This document shows, in pieces, positions 16,623 to 25,528 of a DNA stretch of 64,000 nt. A program made the translations under genes and the position numbers. Positions within the stretch are counted from its first letter, which is position 1. Every line of letters starts with the position of its first letter. Source of the stretch: an uncultured Eubacteriales bacterium (GTDB taxonomy: Bacteria > Bacillota > Clostridia > Oscillospirales > Oscillospiraceae); the NCBI GenBank assembly GCA_900545925.1, contig URAZ01000005.1, forward strand, positions 37,751-101,750, given 5' to 3'. The notes beneath the pieces were generated by a model, which saw only the letters and a list, made by a program, of their open reading frames with translations, was not told where the DNA came from and did not search any database.

Positions 16623-19067
16623 ATGACAAAACGGATTCTTTCCGTCTGCCTTGTGCTCGTTCTGCTGTTCGGCGTTCTCGCCGGATGCAGCAAAAGTGAG
16701 CCGCAGTCGGCGGACGATACAAAAAAGACAGAACAAAACGCTGCGGAGGACAAGACCTCGACGCAGTTTGCCTACCAAGCACAGTATTTTGATTTGCCGG
16801 AGGATATCCAGTGGATTGGCACGAGTTGCGTTTCCGGCGACACGCTCTACTTTTCCGCCAGCATTCCGGACGGCGGACAGGAGACTTACACCGATGAAAA
16901 TGGCGAGGAAATCTCCTACGATACCTATTCCGAGGTCATCTTCCGCTTTGATCTCGACACCGGCGAATGTGTGCAGCTTGACAATTATGTAGCGGAGCCG
17001 GTCACGGAAGATCCGGATGCTCCCGACGGTGTGACGATGAACCCGGACGGCAGCATGCAGGTTTTCAACAGCAGTACCAACATCCAGACTATGGCGGCCG
17101 GTGCGGACGGCACACTCTGGCTCTACCGGCAGACGAGCCGCTATACGGACGACGGGACGGAGGGCGATTCCATCTCCGAACTGATTCAGCTTGATGCGCA
17201 CGGTACGCTGCTGCGCACCATCACGCCCGTTTCCGATGAAGAGACGGACAGCACCGAAAGCTGGCGCTACAGCTATATCGATACCATTCTTTCCGATGAT
17301 AAGGGCTATGTCTATACTTACGACTATCAGGCCGTCAATGTCTACGGTCCGGACGGCAGCTTCGTGTTCAGCAAGTCCGGCGACGAGCTGAACGGCCAGA
17401 TCTGCCAGCTGTCCGCCAGCGAGGTCGGCATGACGACCTCCTCCGCAGACGGCAAGATGGTCTTCAAGCAGCTTGACCCGGAGACGAAGGACTGGGGCAA
17501 GGAAACGCCCGTTTCCTCCCGCGCGTGGAACATCCTCCCCGGCAATGATGTCTATGCCTATTTCTTTATGGATAACGGCAATATCTTCGGTGAACGCAGG
17601 GACACCGGTGACGTTGAGAAGGTCGTTGACTGGATGGCCTGCGACGTGGACAGCAACACCATCAATTCCGACCGCTTCGGCTTCCTCTCCGACGGCCGTA
17701 TCGTCGCTGTGACTTATGAGTATGCAGACAACGGTCCCAGCAAGCAGCAGATTCTGGTCCTCAACCGTGTGGACGCGGCTTCTGTGCAGACCAAGACCGA
17801 ACTGACACTGGCCTGCTTCTACCTTGACTACAACCTCCGCAGCCAGATTGTCAGATTCAACAAGACCAACCCGGATTACCGCATCGTTGTCAAGGACTAT
17901 TCGGAATATGCGACCGATGACGATTCCAATGCCGGTCTTACCAAACTCAATACGGAGATCATTTCTGGCAATGTGCCCGATATTATCGCCAACGAAACGG
18001 AATTCCCTCTTGCACAGTACGCTTCTAAGGGCCTATTGGAAGACCTGTGGCCGTATATCGATGCGGATCCCGAATATTCGCGCGATAAGCTTATGGCGCA
18101 GCCGTTGAACGCGGCGCAGACAGAAGGCAAACTCTACCGCCTGCCCCTCGACTTCGGCGTTACGACTGCGGTCGGACTTGGCAAAGTTGTGGGCGAGTAC
18201 ACGACATGGACGCTGGCTGATGTCAACGATGCACTTTCCAAGCTTCCCGAGGGCGCGACGGTTTTCAACAAATATTACACCCAGGCCGAGATGCTGCAAT
18301 ACTGCGTTGCAATGAATGCGGAAAGCTTCATGAACTGGCAGGACGGAACATGCAGCTTTGACTCTGACGAATTCCGCGCGCTTCTGGAGTTTGTCAAGCC
18401 TTTCCCGACAGACTATGACTGGCAATCGGATTCGGATGATTATGAAAGCGATTTCACCCGCCTGAAAAACGGCAAGCAGCTGCTCTATCCGACGTCACTT
18501 TCCGGTTTCAGTGATCTGTACTATACCTTCGCCGCACTGAACAACGACATTCGCTTTGTTGGCTTCCCGCGCGAGGACGGCTCCAGCGGCAACGCGTTCA
18601 ACGCCAGCTGCACGCTTTCCATCTCCACGACATGCAAGGATAAGTCCGGTGCATGGGCCTTTATCCGCTCAACGCTCTCTGATGACTACCAGAAGAATCT
18701 CTGGAATTACCCCATCGTGAAGTCAGTCTTTGAGGCAAAAGCGCAGGAGGCTATGACGCAGGAATACGAGACAGACGCCGACGGCAATCAGATCCTCGAT
18801 GACGACGGCAATCCCATCCCCATCTCCAACGGCGGCATGAGTTACGGCGACGAGCCGATGATCGAACTCTATGCCGTCACGCAGGAACAGTACGATGCTG
18901 TAATGGCGCTTATTGATTCTACGACCAGCTTTGTGGATTACGATCAGAATGTTCTGTCCATCATCTCCGACGAAGCCGCAGGCTATTTTGCCGGCAGCAA
19001 GACCGTCGAAGAGGCATCTAAACTCATTCAGAGCCGCGTCGGTCTCTATATGCAGGAGCAGAAATAA
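16623..19067 (+). CDS. Lipoprotein fusing a propeller-like half with a solute-binding half
   Basis: An 814-residue exported lipoprotein: signal peptide with lipobox LAGC (C22), then an acidic linker. Residues about 45-410 contain repeated DGTLWLY / DDKGYVYTYD / DGRIVAVTYE-type strands like a beta-propeller; from about residue 415 the sequence resembles ABC-type extracellular sugar-binding proteins (family 1): LACFYLDYNLRSQIVRFNKT, then NVPDII and GKLYRLPLDF. ATG 16623 follows GGAAGGAG. There is no permease or ATPase gene beside it, so its transporter, if any, lies elsewhere. It could instead be a surface sensor or scaffold. The bidirectional terminator at 19165-19205 follows. Confidence 0.82.
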   Translation: MTKRILSVCLVLVLLFGVLAGCSKSEPQSADDTKKTEQNAAEDKTSTQFAYQAQYFDLPEDIQWIGTSCVSGDTLYFSASIPDGGQETYTDENGEEISYDTYSEVIFRFDLDTGECVQLDNYVAEPVTEDPDAPDGVTMNPDGSMQVFNSSTNIQTMAAGADGTLWLYRQTSRYTDDGTEGDSISELIQLDAHGTLLRTITPVSDEETDSTESWRYSYIDTILSDDKGYVYTYDYQAVNVYGPDGSFVFSKSGDELNGQICQLSASEVGMTTSSADGKMVFKQLDPETKDWGKETPVSSRAWNILPGNDVYAYFFMDNGNIFGERRDTGDVEKVVDWMACDVDSNTINSDRFGFLSDGRIVAVTYEYADNGPSKQQILVLNRVDAASVQTKTELTLACFYLDYNLRSQIVRFNKTNPDYRIVVKDYSEYATDDDSNAGLTKLNTEIISGNVPDIIANETEFPLAQYASKGLLEDLWPYIDADPEYSRDKLMAQPLNAAQTEGKLYRLPLDFGVTTAVGLGKVVGEYTTWTLADVNDALSKLPEGATVFNKYYTQAEMLQYCVAMNAESFMNWQDGTCSFDSDEFRALLEFVKPFPTDYDWQSDSDDYESDFTRLKNGKQLLYPTSLSGFSDLYYTFAALNNDIRFVGFPREDGSSGNAFNASCTLSISTTCKDKSGAWAFIRSTLSDDYQKNLWNYPIVKSVFEAKAQEAMTQEYETDADGNQILDDDGNPIPISNGGMSYGDEPMIELYAVTQEQYDAVMALIDSTTSFVDYDQNVLSIISDEAAGYFAGSKTVEEASKLIQSRVGLYMQEQK

Positions 19068-19164
19068 TGCCCCGATAACGGAGTGCTGCAGCCCTCTTCA
19101 TTCGTAAAAGAGACGAATTCGCCGTTATTTCCATAGAACTGTTTTATTCCGCATGGTAAAGCAG

Positions 19165-19205
19165 GCCCCTGCCTCTTGCAGATGAGAGGCAGGGGCTGAT
19201 TTTCT
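19165..19205. terminator. Terminator between the lipoprotein gene and gltX (convergent)
   Basis: GCCCCTGCCTCT (19165-19176) and AGAGGCAGGGGC (19185-19196) form a perfect 12-bp stem with an 8-base loop, followed on the plus strand by TGATTTTCTT. The minus-strand T run is weak, so it mainly serves the lipoprotein gene. Confidence 0.85.
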
Positions 19206-20693
19206 TCATTTTTGAAGCAGTTCGATGCCGGTTTTCACGCGTGCGATTGATTCTTCCTTGCCTAGAAGTGCACACAATTCTGTTGCGCCGCCGGGCGTCG
19301 AGGCTTTGCCGGATACGGCTACGCGCAGCGGCCAGAGAATGATGGAGTTCTTGACCTCCAGCTTGGCTGCCAGCGCGACGAGTGCGTCGTAAAGCGCCTC
19401 ATTTGTCCACGTTTCCAGCCCCTCCAGAACCGGCAGAACGGCCTGCAGCGACGAAAGACTGTTTTCCAGCGTTGTCTTGGACTTTTTGTGGACGTACAGG
19501 TCTGTCGAATACACGGGCAGCTTGTCAATGAAATCCACGCGTTCGGGAAGGTCGGACAGAATCTCACAGCGCGGCTGCACCAGCGCGGCGACCGCCTTCA
19601 GATCAATCGCGGGATTTGTAATGACAGATTTCAGAACCGGCTCGGCCTTGGAAAAGAATGCCTCTGGGCTGAGTTTTTTCATGTATTCCGCGTTCATCCA
19701 GCGCAGCTTGTTGATATCGAATACAGCGGGGGACTTGGAAATGCCGGAAATGTCAAAGATCTCGGCAAGTTCGCAGAGCGTATAGAACTCCCGCTCTGCA
19801 TATTCGCCCTTCGGACTCCAGCCAAGCAGCGCAACATAATTGAGCACAGCCTCAGTCAGATAGCCTTCGCGGATGAGATCCTCATAACTCGGGTCACCAT
19901 GGCGCTTGGACATCTTGTGCTGCGCGTCGCGCATAACAGGGGAGCAGTGGACATATGTCGGGATTTCCCAGCCAAAGGCTTCGTACAGCAGATTGTACTT
20001 GGGCGCCGAGGACAGGTATTCGCTGCCGCGCACGACATGTGTGATGCCCATCAGATGGTCGTCAACGACGTTTGCGAAATTATACGTCGGCAGACCGTCA
20101 GACTTCAGCAGCACCTGATCTTCCAACTCCTTGTTCTCTACCGTGATATCGCCGAAGGAGGCGTCATGGAACGTTGTTGTACCCTCATGCGGGATGCGCT
20201 GACGGATGACGAACGGTTCGCCCGCCTCCACGCGCTTTTTTGCCTCCTCAAGCGGCAGATCACGGCAGGCGCAGACGTGTTTTTTGATCTCGCCTGTCTC
20301 GTCTCCAGCCTCTTCCTCGTCTGATTTCTGGCAGAAGCAGTAATACGCGCCGCCCTTTTCGCACAGCAGCTTCGCATACTTGCCGAACAGATCGCGCCGT
20401 TCAGACTGCACATACGGGCCAACTGGACCGCCGACGTCTGGTCCCTCGTCATGCGTCAGACCACACTCGGCCATCGTCTTGTAGATTACATCGACCGCGC
20501 CCTCGACCAGACGGCCCTGATCGGTGTCTTCAATGCGGAGAATGAACTTGCCGTGGTGGCGGCGGGCAATCAGCCATGTATAAAGCGCAGTGCGCAGGTT
20601 GCCAACGTGCATATAGCCCGTGGGGCTCGGAGCAAAGCGGGTGCGGACCTCGCCGTGCGGGATGCGCGCTTCCATCTGCTCAAAAAAATCCAT
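19206..20693 (-). CDS. gltX: Glutamyl-tRNA synthetase
   Basis: Class I synthetase of 495 residues that charges tRNA-Glu (and probably tRNA-Gln if the organism uses the amidotransferase route, as most Clostridia do). It shows RFAPSPTGYMHVGNLRTAL (HIGH region, residues about 19-37), RIEDTD, and KMSKRHGD. A CFC...CAC cysteine set near residues 118-142 is the zinc-site pattern seen in many bacterial GluRS. The gene converges on the lipoprotein gene and is divergent from trpS, 138 bp away. Confidence 0.97.
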   Translation of the reverse strand: MDFFEQMEARIPHGEVRTRFAPSPTGYMHVGNLRTALYTWLIARRHHGKFILRIEDTDQGRLVEGAVDVIYKTMAECGLTHDEGPDVGGPVGPYVQSERRDLFGKYAKLLCEKGGAYYCFCQKSDEEEAGDETGEIKKHVCACRDLPLEEAKKRVEAGEPFVIRQRIPHEGTTTFHDASFGDITVENKELEDQVLLKSDGLPTYNFANVVDDHLMGITHVVRGSEYLSSAPKYNLLYEAFGWEIPTYVHCSPVMRDAQHKMSKRHGDPSYEDLIREGYLTEAVLNYVALLGWSPKGEYAEREFYTLCELAEIFDISGISKSPAVFDINKLRWMNAEYMKKLSPEAFFSKAEPVLKSVITNPAIDLKAVAALVQPRCEILSDLPERVDFIDKLPVYSTDLYVHKKSKTTLENSLSSLQAVLPVLEGLETWTNEALYDALVALAAKLEVKNSIILWPLRVAVSGKASTPGGATELCALLGKEESIARVKTGIELLQK

Positions 20694-20768
20694 GATGCGT
20701 ATTCCTCCAATAAAAATAAATACAGTGTAAACATTATATAGTTTTTTTCAGAAACAGTCAATCATTGA

Positions 20769-20797
20769 TTGCGCATTCCGGCGGTTTGTGGTATGAT
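20769..20797 (+). promoter_or_regulatory. Promoter of trpS
   Basis: TTGCGC (20769-20774), 17-bp spacer and TATGAT (20792-20797) directly preceded by TGG, an extended -10 arrangement. No T-box was seen here. Confidence 0.6.
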
Positions 20798-20831
20798 AAG
20801 CACATCTATCGAATAGAAAGAAGGACATATC

Positions 20832-21824
20832 ATGGACGAAAAAAAACGCATCTTTTCCGGTATCCAGCCCAGCGGCGATCTGACGCTTGGCTCCTATATG
20901 GGCGCGATCAAAAACTGGGTCGATCTACAGGACGAATATGAGTGCGTCTATTGTATCGTCGATATGCACGCCATTACTGTCCGGCAGGTTCCGGCTGATC
21001 TGCGCCGCAGAAGTCTGGAGCAGCTTGCGCAGTATATCGCCTGCGGCCTCGACCCGCAGAAAAACATCATGTTTATCCAGTCCCATGTGCCGCAGCACGC
21101 GGAACTCTCCTGGGTCCTAGGCTGCTATACGCAGTTCGGCGAACTGTCGCGCATGACGCAGTTCAAAATGAAATCGCAGCAGCATGCAGATAATATTACC
21201 GCCGGCCTGTTTACCTATCCTGTGCTGATGGCCGCCGATATCCTGCTTTATCAGACTGACCTTGTCCCCGTCGGTGAGGATCAGCGCCAGCATGTTGAAC
21301 TCTGCCGCGACATCGGCGCGCGCTTCAACAATTCCTTCCCCGACACCTTCAAGCTGCCCGAGGCGTTCATTCCCAAAATGGGCGCACGCGTTATGAGCCT
21401 CGGCAATCCGGAGAACAAGATGTCAAAGTCCGATCCCGACGGCTGCGTCTTCCTCATGGATAAGCCCGAGGATATCATGCGCAAATTCAAGCGCGCCGTG
21501 ACCGACTGCGAAACCGCCGTCCGCTTTGACAAGGAAAACAAACCCGGCATCTCTAATCTCCTTACGATCTACTGCGCCGCCACCGGCAAGACCATCGAGC
21601 AGGCCGAGGCAGAGTTTGCAGATCAGGGCTACGGCGTCTTCAAGCCCGCTGTCGGCGAAGCCGTTGTCGAACTTGTCCGTCCCATCCGCGAAAAGACCGA
21701 GCAGCTGCTCGGCGATAAGGCGTATCTGGAAAGCATCTACAAGGAGGGCGCTGAGCGCGCATCTTATCTCGCCAACAAGACCCTCCGCAAGGTCTACAAA
21801 AAGGTCGGCTTCGTCGCGCGGTAA
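20832..21824 (+). CDS. trpS: Tryptophanyl-tRNA synthetase
   Basis: Charges tRNA-Trp; class I synthetase of 330 residues, normal size. The HIGH-like motif is PSGDLTLGSYMGA near residues 13-25 and the KMSKS motif reads NKMSKSDPDG near residues 196-205. AAAGAAGG precedes the ATG by seven bases. No clear stand-alone terminator follows; the hairpin-rich repeat at 21848-21953 begins 24 bases after the stop and may end or attenuate the transcript. Confidence 0.98.
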   Translation: MDEKKRIFSGIQPSGDLTLGSYMGAIKNWVDLQDEYECVYCIVDMHAITVRQVPADLRRRSLEQLAQYIACGLDPQKNIMFIQSHVPQHAELSWVLGCYTQFGELSRMTQFKMKSQQHADNITAGLFTYPVLMAADILLYQTDLVPVGEDQRQHVELCRDIGARFNNSFPDTFKLPEAFIPKMGARVMSLGNPENKMSKSDPDGCVFLMDKPEDIMRKFKRAVTDCETAVRFDKENKPGISNLLTIYCAATGKTIEQAEAEFADQGYGVFKPAVGEAVVELVRPIREKTEQLLGDKAYLESIYKEGAERASYLANKTLRKVYKKVGFVAR

Positions 21825-21847
21825 CGCATGAAGCACGCTGCTTCCCA

Positions 21848-21953
21848 GTAGGGGCCGATGCCCACATCGGCCCGTTGGGAAGTGCCGAATTTGCCGTAGA
21901 TTTCCGCAAAAACGGCCATATTCTGCCGGGCCGATGTGGGCATCGGCCCCTAC
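21848..21953 (+). repeat. Paired-hairpin intergenic repeat, copy A (106 bp)
   Basis: The element has perfect 27-bp terminal inverted repeats (21848-21874 and 21927-21953). Each end starts GTAG and is itself a hairpin: GGGCCGATG and CATCGGCCC around a four-base loop. The centre (about 52 bp) contains no gene. Copy B at 25052-25155 is the same element in the opposite orientation, with ends and centre both recognisably homologous. The layout, GTAG foot plus hairpin in inverted pairs of about 105 bp, resembles REP doublets (REPINs). No target duplication is obvious. Confidence 0.88.
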
Positions 21954-21995
21954 ACAGGCAGAGCGTCGGCCCCCACACAAGGTTAAACAATCATT

Positions 21996-23078
21996 ATGAC
22001 AACAAAACAAGTCGTTTACATGCTGCTGGCGATGCTTGTCGCCGCAGCTGTGTCGTTTGCGTCCACGCCGATGGTCAAGACGCTGGCCTGTAAGGTCGGT
22101 GCGATCGATGTGCCAAAGGATAACCGCCGCATGCACAAGGTTCCCATTCCACGCATGGGCGGTCTGGCGATTTTCCTGGCGTTTCTGCTGTCGGTTCTCG
22201 TCTTCGCAGACATTGACCGGCAGATGCAGGGCATTTTGCTCGGCTCCATTATGATCGTTATTCTCGGCGTTCTGGACGATATCATGGCACTCAAGGCGCT
22301 GCCAAAGCTGTTTGTCCAGATTGCCGCCGCAGGCGTCGCTGTCTGGCACGGCTGCACAATTCAGTTTGTCTCCAACCCCAACGTCTTTTCCGAGGCAACC
22401 TATCTCAATCTCGGCTGGCTGTCCATCCCCGTCACCATCATCTGGATCGTCGCTATCACCAACGCCGTCAATTTTATCGACGGCCTCGACGGCCTCGCCG
22501 TCGGTGTGTCTGCCATCTCGACCGCGTCCTTGATCGTCGTGGCGCTCATGGTGAAGGAGGTCAACATCGCCATCATCCTCTGTGCGCTCTTCGGCGCATG
22601 CCTCGGCTTTATCCCGTATAACATGAACCCTGCGAAAATTTTCATGGGCGACACCGGCTCGACCTTTCTCGGCTATATTCTTGCCACGCTTTCCATTACG
22701 GGCCTGTTCAAGATGTATGCCATTATCTCCTTTGCCGTGCCGTTCCTCATCCTCGGTATCCCAATCTTCGATATCAGCTTTGCCTTCCTGCGCCGTATTG
22801 CCCACGGCCAGAACCCGATGAAGGCCGACCGCGGCCATTTCCATCACCGCCTCATCGACATGGGCTTCTCACAGAAGCAGGCTGTCGCCATCGCCTATAT
22901 GCTGACCGGCATTTTAGGGTTAGCTGCTGTGCTGCTGACGTCCTCGGGCGAACTCAAGGCGCTCATTCTCATCGCTGCAATTTTTATTGTCAGCGCTATC
23001 GGCTTCAAGCTGATCTTCTCGAAGAACGACCCGGCAGAGGACGAGCCGGAAGAAAAACAGGAGGAACCGCATGAATAA
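21996..23078 (+). CDS. MraY/WecA/TagO-type undecaprenyl-phosphate sugar-1-phosphate transferase
   Basis: A 360-residue polyprenyl-phosphate N-acetylhexosamine-1-phosphate transferase with about ten membrane helices. It starts a lipid-linked glycan by moving GlcNAc-1-P (or a related sugar) from UDP to undecaprenyl phosphate. Family motifs are KDNRRMHKVPIPRMGG near residue 42, GVLDDI (about 89-94), NFIDGLDGLA, FMGDTGSTFLG, and the GHFHHRLIDMG motif typical of WecA/TagO rather than MraY. The next gene, overlapping by 8 bases, makes ManNAc donors, so a teichoic-acid-like or capsule linkage unit is a reasonable inference. Confidence 0.92.
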   Translation: MTTKQVVYMLLAMLVAAAVSFASTPMVKTLACKVGAIDVPKDNRRMHKVPIPRMGGLAIFLAFLLSVLVFADIDRQMQGILLGSIMIVILGVLDDIMALKALPKLFVQIAAAGVAVWHGCTIQFVSNPNVFSEATYLNLGWLSIPVTIIWIVAITNAVNFIDGLDGLAVGVSAISTASLIVVALMVKEVNIAIILCALFGACLGFIPYNMNPAKIFMGDTGSTFLGYILATLSITGLFKMYAIISFAVPFLILGIPIFDISFAFLRRIAHGQNPMKADRGHFHHRLIDMGFSQKQAVAIAYMLTGILGLAAVLLTSSGELKALILIAAIFIVSAIGFKLIFSKNDPAEDEPEEKQEEPHE

Positions 23079-24219
23079 GCTGAAAGTCATGTCCGTCTTC
23101 GGCACAAGGCCGGAGGCCATCAAAATGGCGCCGCTTGTCAAGGCGCTGCAGGCCTGTGAGCAGATTGAAAGTATCGTCTGCCTGACCGGTCAGCACCGGG
23201 AAATGCTTGATTCCGTCATGGAAATCTTCCGGCTGACGGGGGATTACGACCTGCATATCATGGAAAAGCGCCAGACGCTTTCCACCATCACAACCAAGAC
23301 GCTTCTTGGCATGGACGAAGTTTTAAATGCAGCCAAACCTGACCTTGTTCTTGTCCACGGCGACACGTCCACAACGTTCGCCGGTGCGCTTGCCGCGTTC
23401 TATCATCAGGTCAAGGTCGGTCATGTTGAGGCCGGACTTCGTACCTGGGACAAATACTCCCCCTTCCCGGAGGAGATGAACCGCACGCTCGTCGGCGATA
23501 TTGCCGATCTGCATTTTTCCCCAACAAAGGCCAATGCGGACAATCTGCGCCGCGAGGCCATTATGGGCGACATTTTCATCACCGGCAATACGGCAATCGA
23601 TGCCATGCAGTATACCGTGAAGCCGAATTTTGTTTTCCCGACGGCGCTGCTCAACGAACTGGACTTCCAAAATCACCGGATTATTGCCGTTACCTGCCAC
23701 CGGCGGGAGAATTACGGCAAACCCATGGAGGACATCATGCACGCCATTCTGGAAATCGTGGAGACGCACCTCGATGTGGAGGTTGTCTATCCCGTCCACC
23801 TGAGCCCCGTCGTGCGCGAATGTGCGTTCCCGATTTTAGGCGGCCATGACCGCATCCACCTGATCGACCCGGTCGATGTGGAGGAAATGCACAATCTCAT
23901 TGCCCGCTGTTATATGGTCATGACGGATTCCGGCGGATTGCAGGAGGAAGCACCTGCCCTCGGTAAGCCCGTCCTTGTCATGCGCCGCGAGACGGAGCGC
24001 CCGGAGGCCATCACTGCCGGAACGGCGAAGCTTGCCGGCGTAGAAAAGAACGAGATTGTGCGGCTTGCAAACGAACTGCTGGACAATCCAGACGCGTATG
24101 CGAGCATGGCAAAGGCCGTCAACCCCTACGGAGACGGCCATGCAAGCGAACGCATTGTGAAGGCAATTTTGTGGCACTTCGGCCGCACAGCGGAAAGACC
24201 AGCTGATTTCGGCGCCTGA
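23071..24219 (+). CDS. mnaA: UDP-N-acetylglucosamine 2-epimerase (non-hydrolysing)
   Basis: Interconverts UDP-GlcNAc and UDP-ManNAc, giving the ManNAc donor for wall teichoic acid linkage units or other surface glycans. It has 382 residues with family motifs FGTRPEAIKMAPL near the N-terminus, GHVEAGLRT, FPEEMNR, TCHRRENYG and DSGGLQEEAP. The start overlaps the transferase gene by 8 bases with GGAGG just upstream, so the two are co-translated. No ManNAc transferase (TagA type) is in this window, so the end product cannot be named. Confidence 0.95.
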   Translation: MNKLKVMSVFGTRPEAIKMAPLVKALQACEQIESIVCLTGQHREMLDSVMEIFRLTGDYDLHIMEKRQTLSTITTKTLLGMDEVLNAAKPDLVLVHGDTSTTFAGALAAFYHQVKVGHVEAGLRTWDKYSPFPEEMNRTLVGDIADLHFSPTKANADNLRREAIMGDIFITGNTAIDAMQYTVKPNFVFPTALLNELDFQNHRIIAVTCHRRENYGKPMEDIMHAILEIVETHLDVEVVYPVHLSPVVRECAFPILGGHDRIHLIDPVDVEEMHNLIARCYMVMTDSGGLQEEAPALGKPVLVMRRETERPEAITAGTAKLAGVEKNEIVRLANELLDNPDAYASMAKAVNPYGDGHASERIVKAILWHFGRTAERPADFGA

Positions 24220-24287
24220 GCGGAAGCAATAGGAAAGGACGGTGACGGACGACGGAGCAGAACCAGAAAAACAAGCGGACGTTACTG

Positions 24288-25025
24288 ATGTTCATTCTCG
24301 CAACGCTGGCCGTAATCGTCGTGATCGGCGCGCTTTTTATCGGGAATATCCGCCAGAATACGCGCGATGCCATCGTCCTGCCGGACACAGCGCAGAGTGT
24401 TCAGTCAGAGTCGCAGCCGGATGAAAATAAGCCTGCGCTGCTTGAGGTCACGCGCGAAAATGTGCAGAACATCGTGCGAAGCCTGCACCGGCCGCAGTAT
24501 TACCACCAGACCTATACCATTACCCGCCAGATGAACGGCGCTGTGTCCGAGACATCTGCTGAACTCTGGGTTGCAGATACGCGCGTCTGCGCTGTTCTAA
24601 CGACCGCAAGCGGAGAAAAGCACATTCTGACTGACGGCGAGACACTCTATGTATGGTATGCCGGGGATGAAACGGTGCGCACGCTTGCAGCTTCTCAGAA
24701 TGCGACGATGGATGAACTCATCGGTATCCCAACCTATGAACAGGTCGGGGCCATGCCGCCGGCCGCTATTACCGACGGTGAATTCATCACGGATGACCGC
24801 TACGATTCCGGGCAGCAGATTTTTGCTGCCGCTGAAGAAGGAACCGTTCGCCGCGAGTGCTGGATCAGCCTCAACTATGGCCTATTGACCGAGAGTATCC
24901 TTAAATCCGGCGGCGAGACGATCTACGACGCGCTCCAGACCGGACTCGAAATCCTCGCCGCAGGAGACGAGACCTTCGAGGACGTCTTCACCCTCCCAGA
25001 CGGGAGCGTCCCGTTCCAGGAGTAA
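24288..25025 (+). CDS. Membrane-anchored protein of unknown function
   Basis: I do not recognise this 245-residue protein. It has one N-terminal membrane helix (about residues 1-20), then an exported domain of about 215 residues rich in acidic residues and short strands (YHQTYTITRQ, AELWVADTRVCAVLTT, HILTDGETLYVWYAG), reminiscent of outer-face sensor or lipoprotein-carrier-like folds, which is only an impression. The start is doubtful: the ATG at 24288 has no good ribosome binding site, while the same frame reads back to 24246 as a basic, TM-adjacent segment with no start codon. It follows mnaA by 68 bp and is closed by repeat copy B. Confidence 0.7.
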   Translation: MFILATLAVIVVIGALFIGNIRQNTRDAIVLPDTAQSVQSESQPDENKPALLEVTRENVQNIVRSLHRPQYYHQTYTITRQMNGAVSETSAELWVADTRVCAVLTTASGEKHILTDGETLYVWYAGDETVRTLAASQNATMDELIGIPTYEQVGAMPPAAITDGEFITDDRYDSGQQIFAAAEEGTVRRECWISLNYGLLTESILKSGGETIYDALQTGLEILAAGDETFEDVFTLPDGSVPFQE

Positions 25026-25051
25026 ACAGCCGTAAATTTATATGGCGCTCT

Positions 25052-25155
25052 GTAGGGGGCGATGCTCACATCACCCCCTACAGAATGCACTTTTTACGGC
25101 GATCTGCGGCGAATTCGTAGCTGCCCAGCGGGCCAATGTGGGCATCGGCCCCTAC
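25052..25155 (-). repeat. Paired-hairpin intergenic repeat, copy B (104 bp, inverted relative to copy A)
   Basis: Read on the minus strand it starts GTAGGGGCCGATGCCCACAT and aligns along its whole length with copy A, including the centre. Its right end (plus strand) matches A almost perfectly, while its left end (25052-25081) has diverged to GTAGGGGGCGATG / CATCACCCCCTAC, still a hairpin with compensating ends. The 190-bp gap 25026-25216 holds nothing else that I can identify. Confidence 0.85.
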
Positions 25156-25216
25156 AACCAAGTCGAAAGAATTGCCGCCAAAAATGAAACAGCGGTCAGT
25201 TTCTCAAAGAAAAAAA

Positions 25217-25528
25217 TCACGACAACAAAAACGCCGCCGCCGTTAAAATAACCGACAGCTGATCTTCCTCCTCGCCGTCCACGACGAGCAGCAGCAAAAT
25301 CAGCAGCATCAGCAGATCCCCCGTGTCAATACTGCGCGGCAGCAGCCGTGACAAAAAACCTCCATGTTCCGCCGCACAGGGCGGAGAAGAGGGCGGCGGA
25401 GGCGGGGGAGCAGGCGGCGCGCGCACAGGCTCCGGAGGCGGAGCAGGCGCAGCTGTCTGCGGCTCGGCGCCGACGCGCGTCGGATGATAGACGCCTGCGG
25501 CATCCGGTATGTAGCGGTTATACATCAT
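25217..25528 (-). CDS. Proline-rich small protein with leucine-rich hydrophobic tail
   Basis: Unknown 103-residue protein, last of three overlapping genes. Residues about 25-50 are almost a run of Pro and Ala with Glu; then a short GGFLSRLLPR segment; then DLLMLLILLLLVV, an acidic break DGEEEDQ and a second hydrophobic stretch to the end. Such a hydrophobic-acidic-hydrophobic tail suggests membrane association or self-assembly. The ATG overlaps the stop of the upstream gene by four bases, so it is translationally coupled. I cannot assign a function. Confidence 0.72.
   Translation of the reverse strand: MMYNRYIPDAAGVYHPTRVGAEPQTAAPAPPPEPVRAPPAPPPPPPSSPPCAAEHGGFLSRLLPRSIDTGDLLMLLILLLLVVDGEEEDQLSVILTAAAFLLS

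Noticed and set aside
20694..20831. A T-box leader before trpS
   Set aside because: The gap is only 138 bp and has no TGGNACCGCG-type sequence or terminator.
21848..21953. Copy A as an ordinary trpS terminator only
   Set aside because: It lacks T runs after its hairpins and is homologous, including its centre, to copy B in another place, so it is a repeat first.
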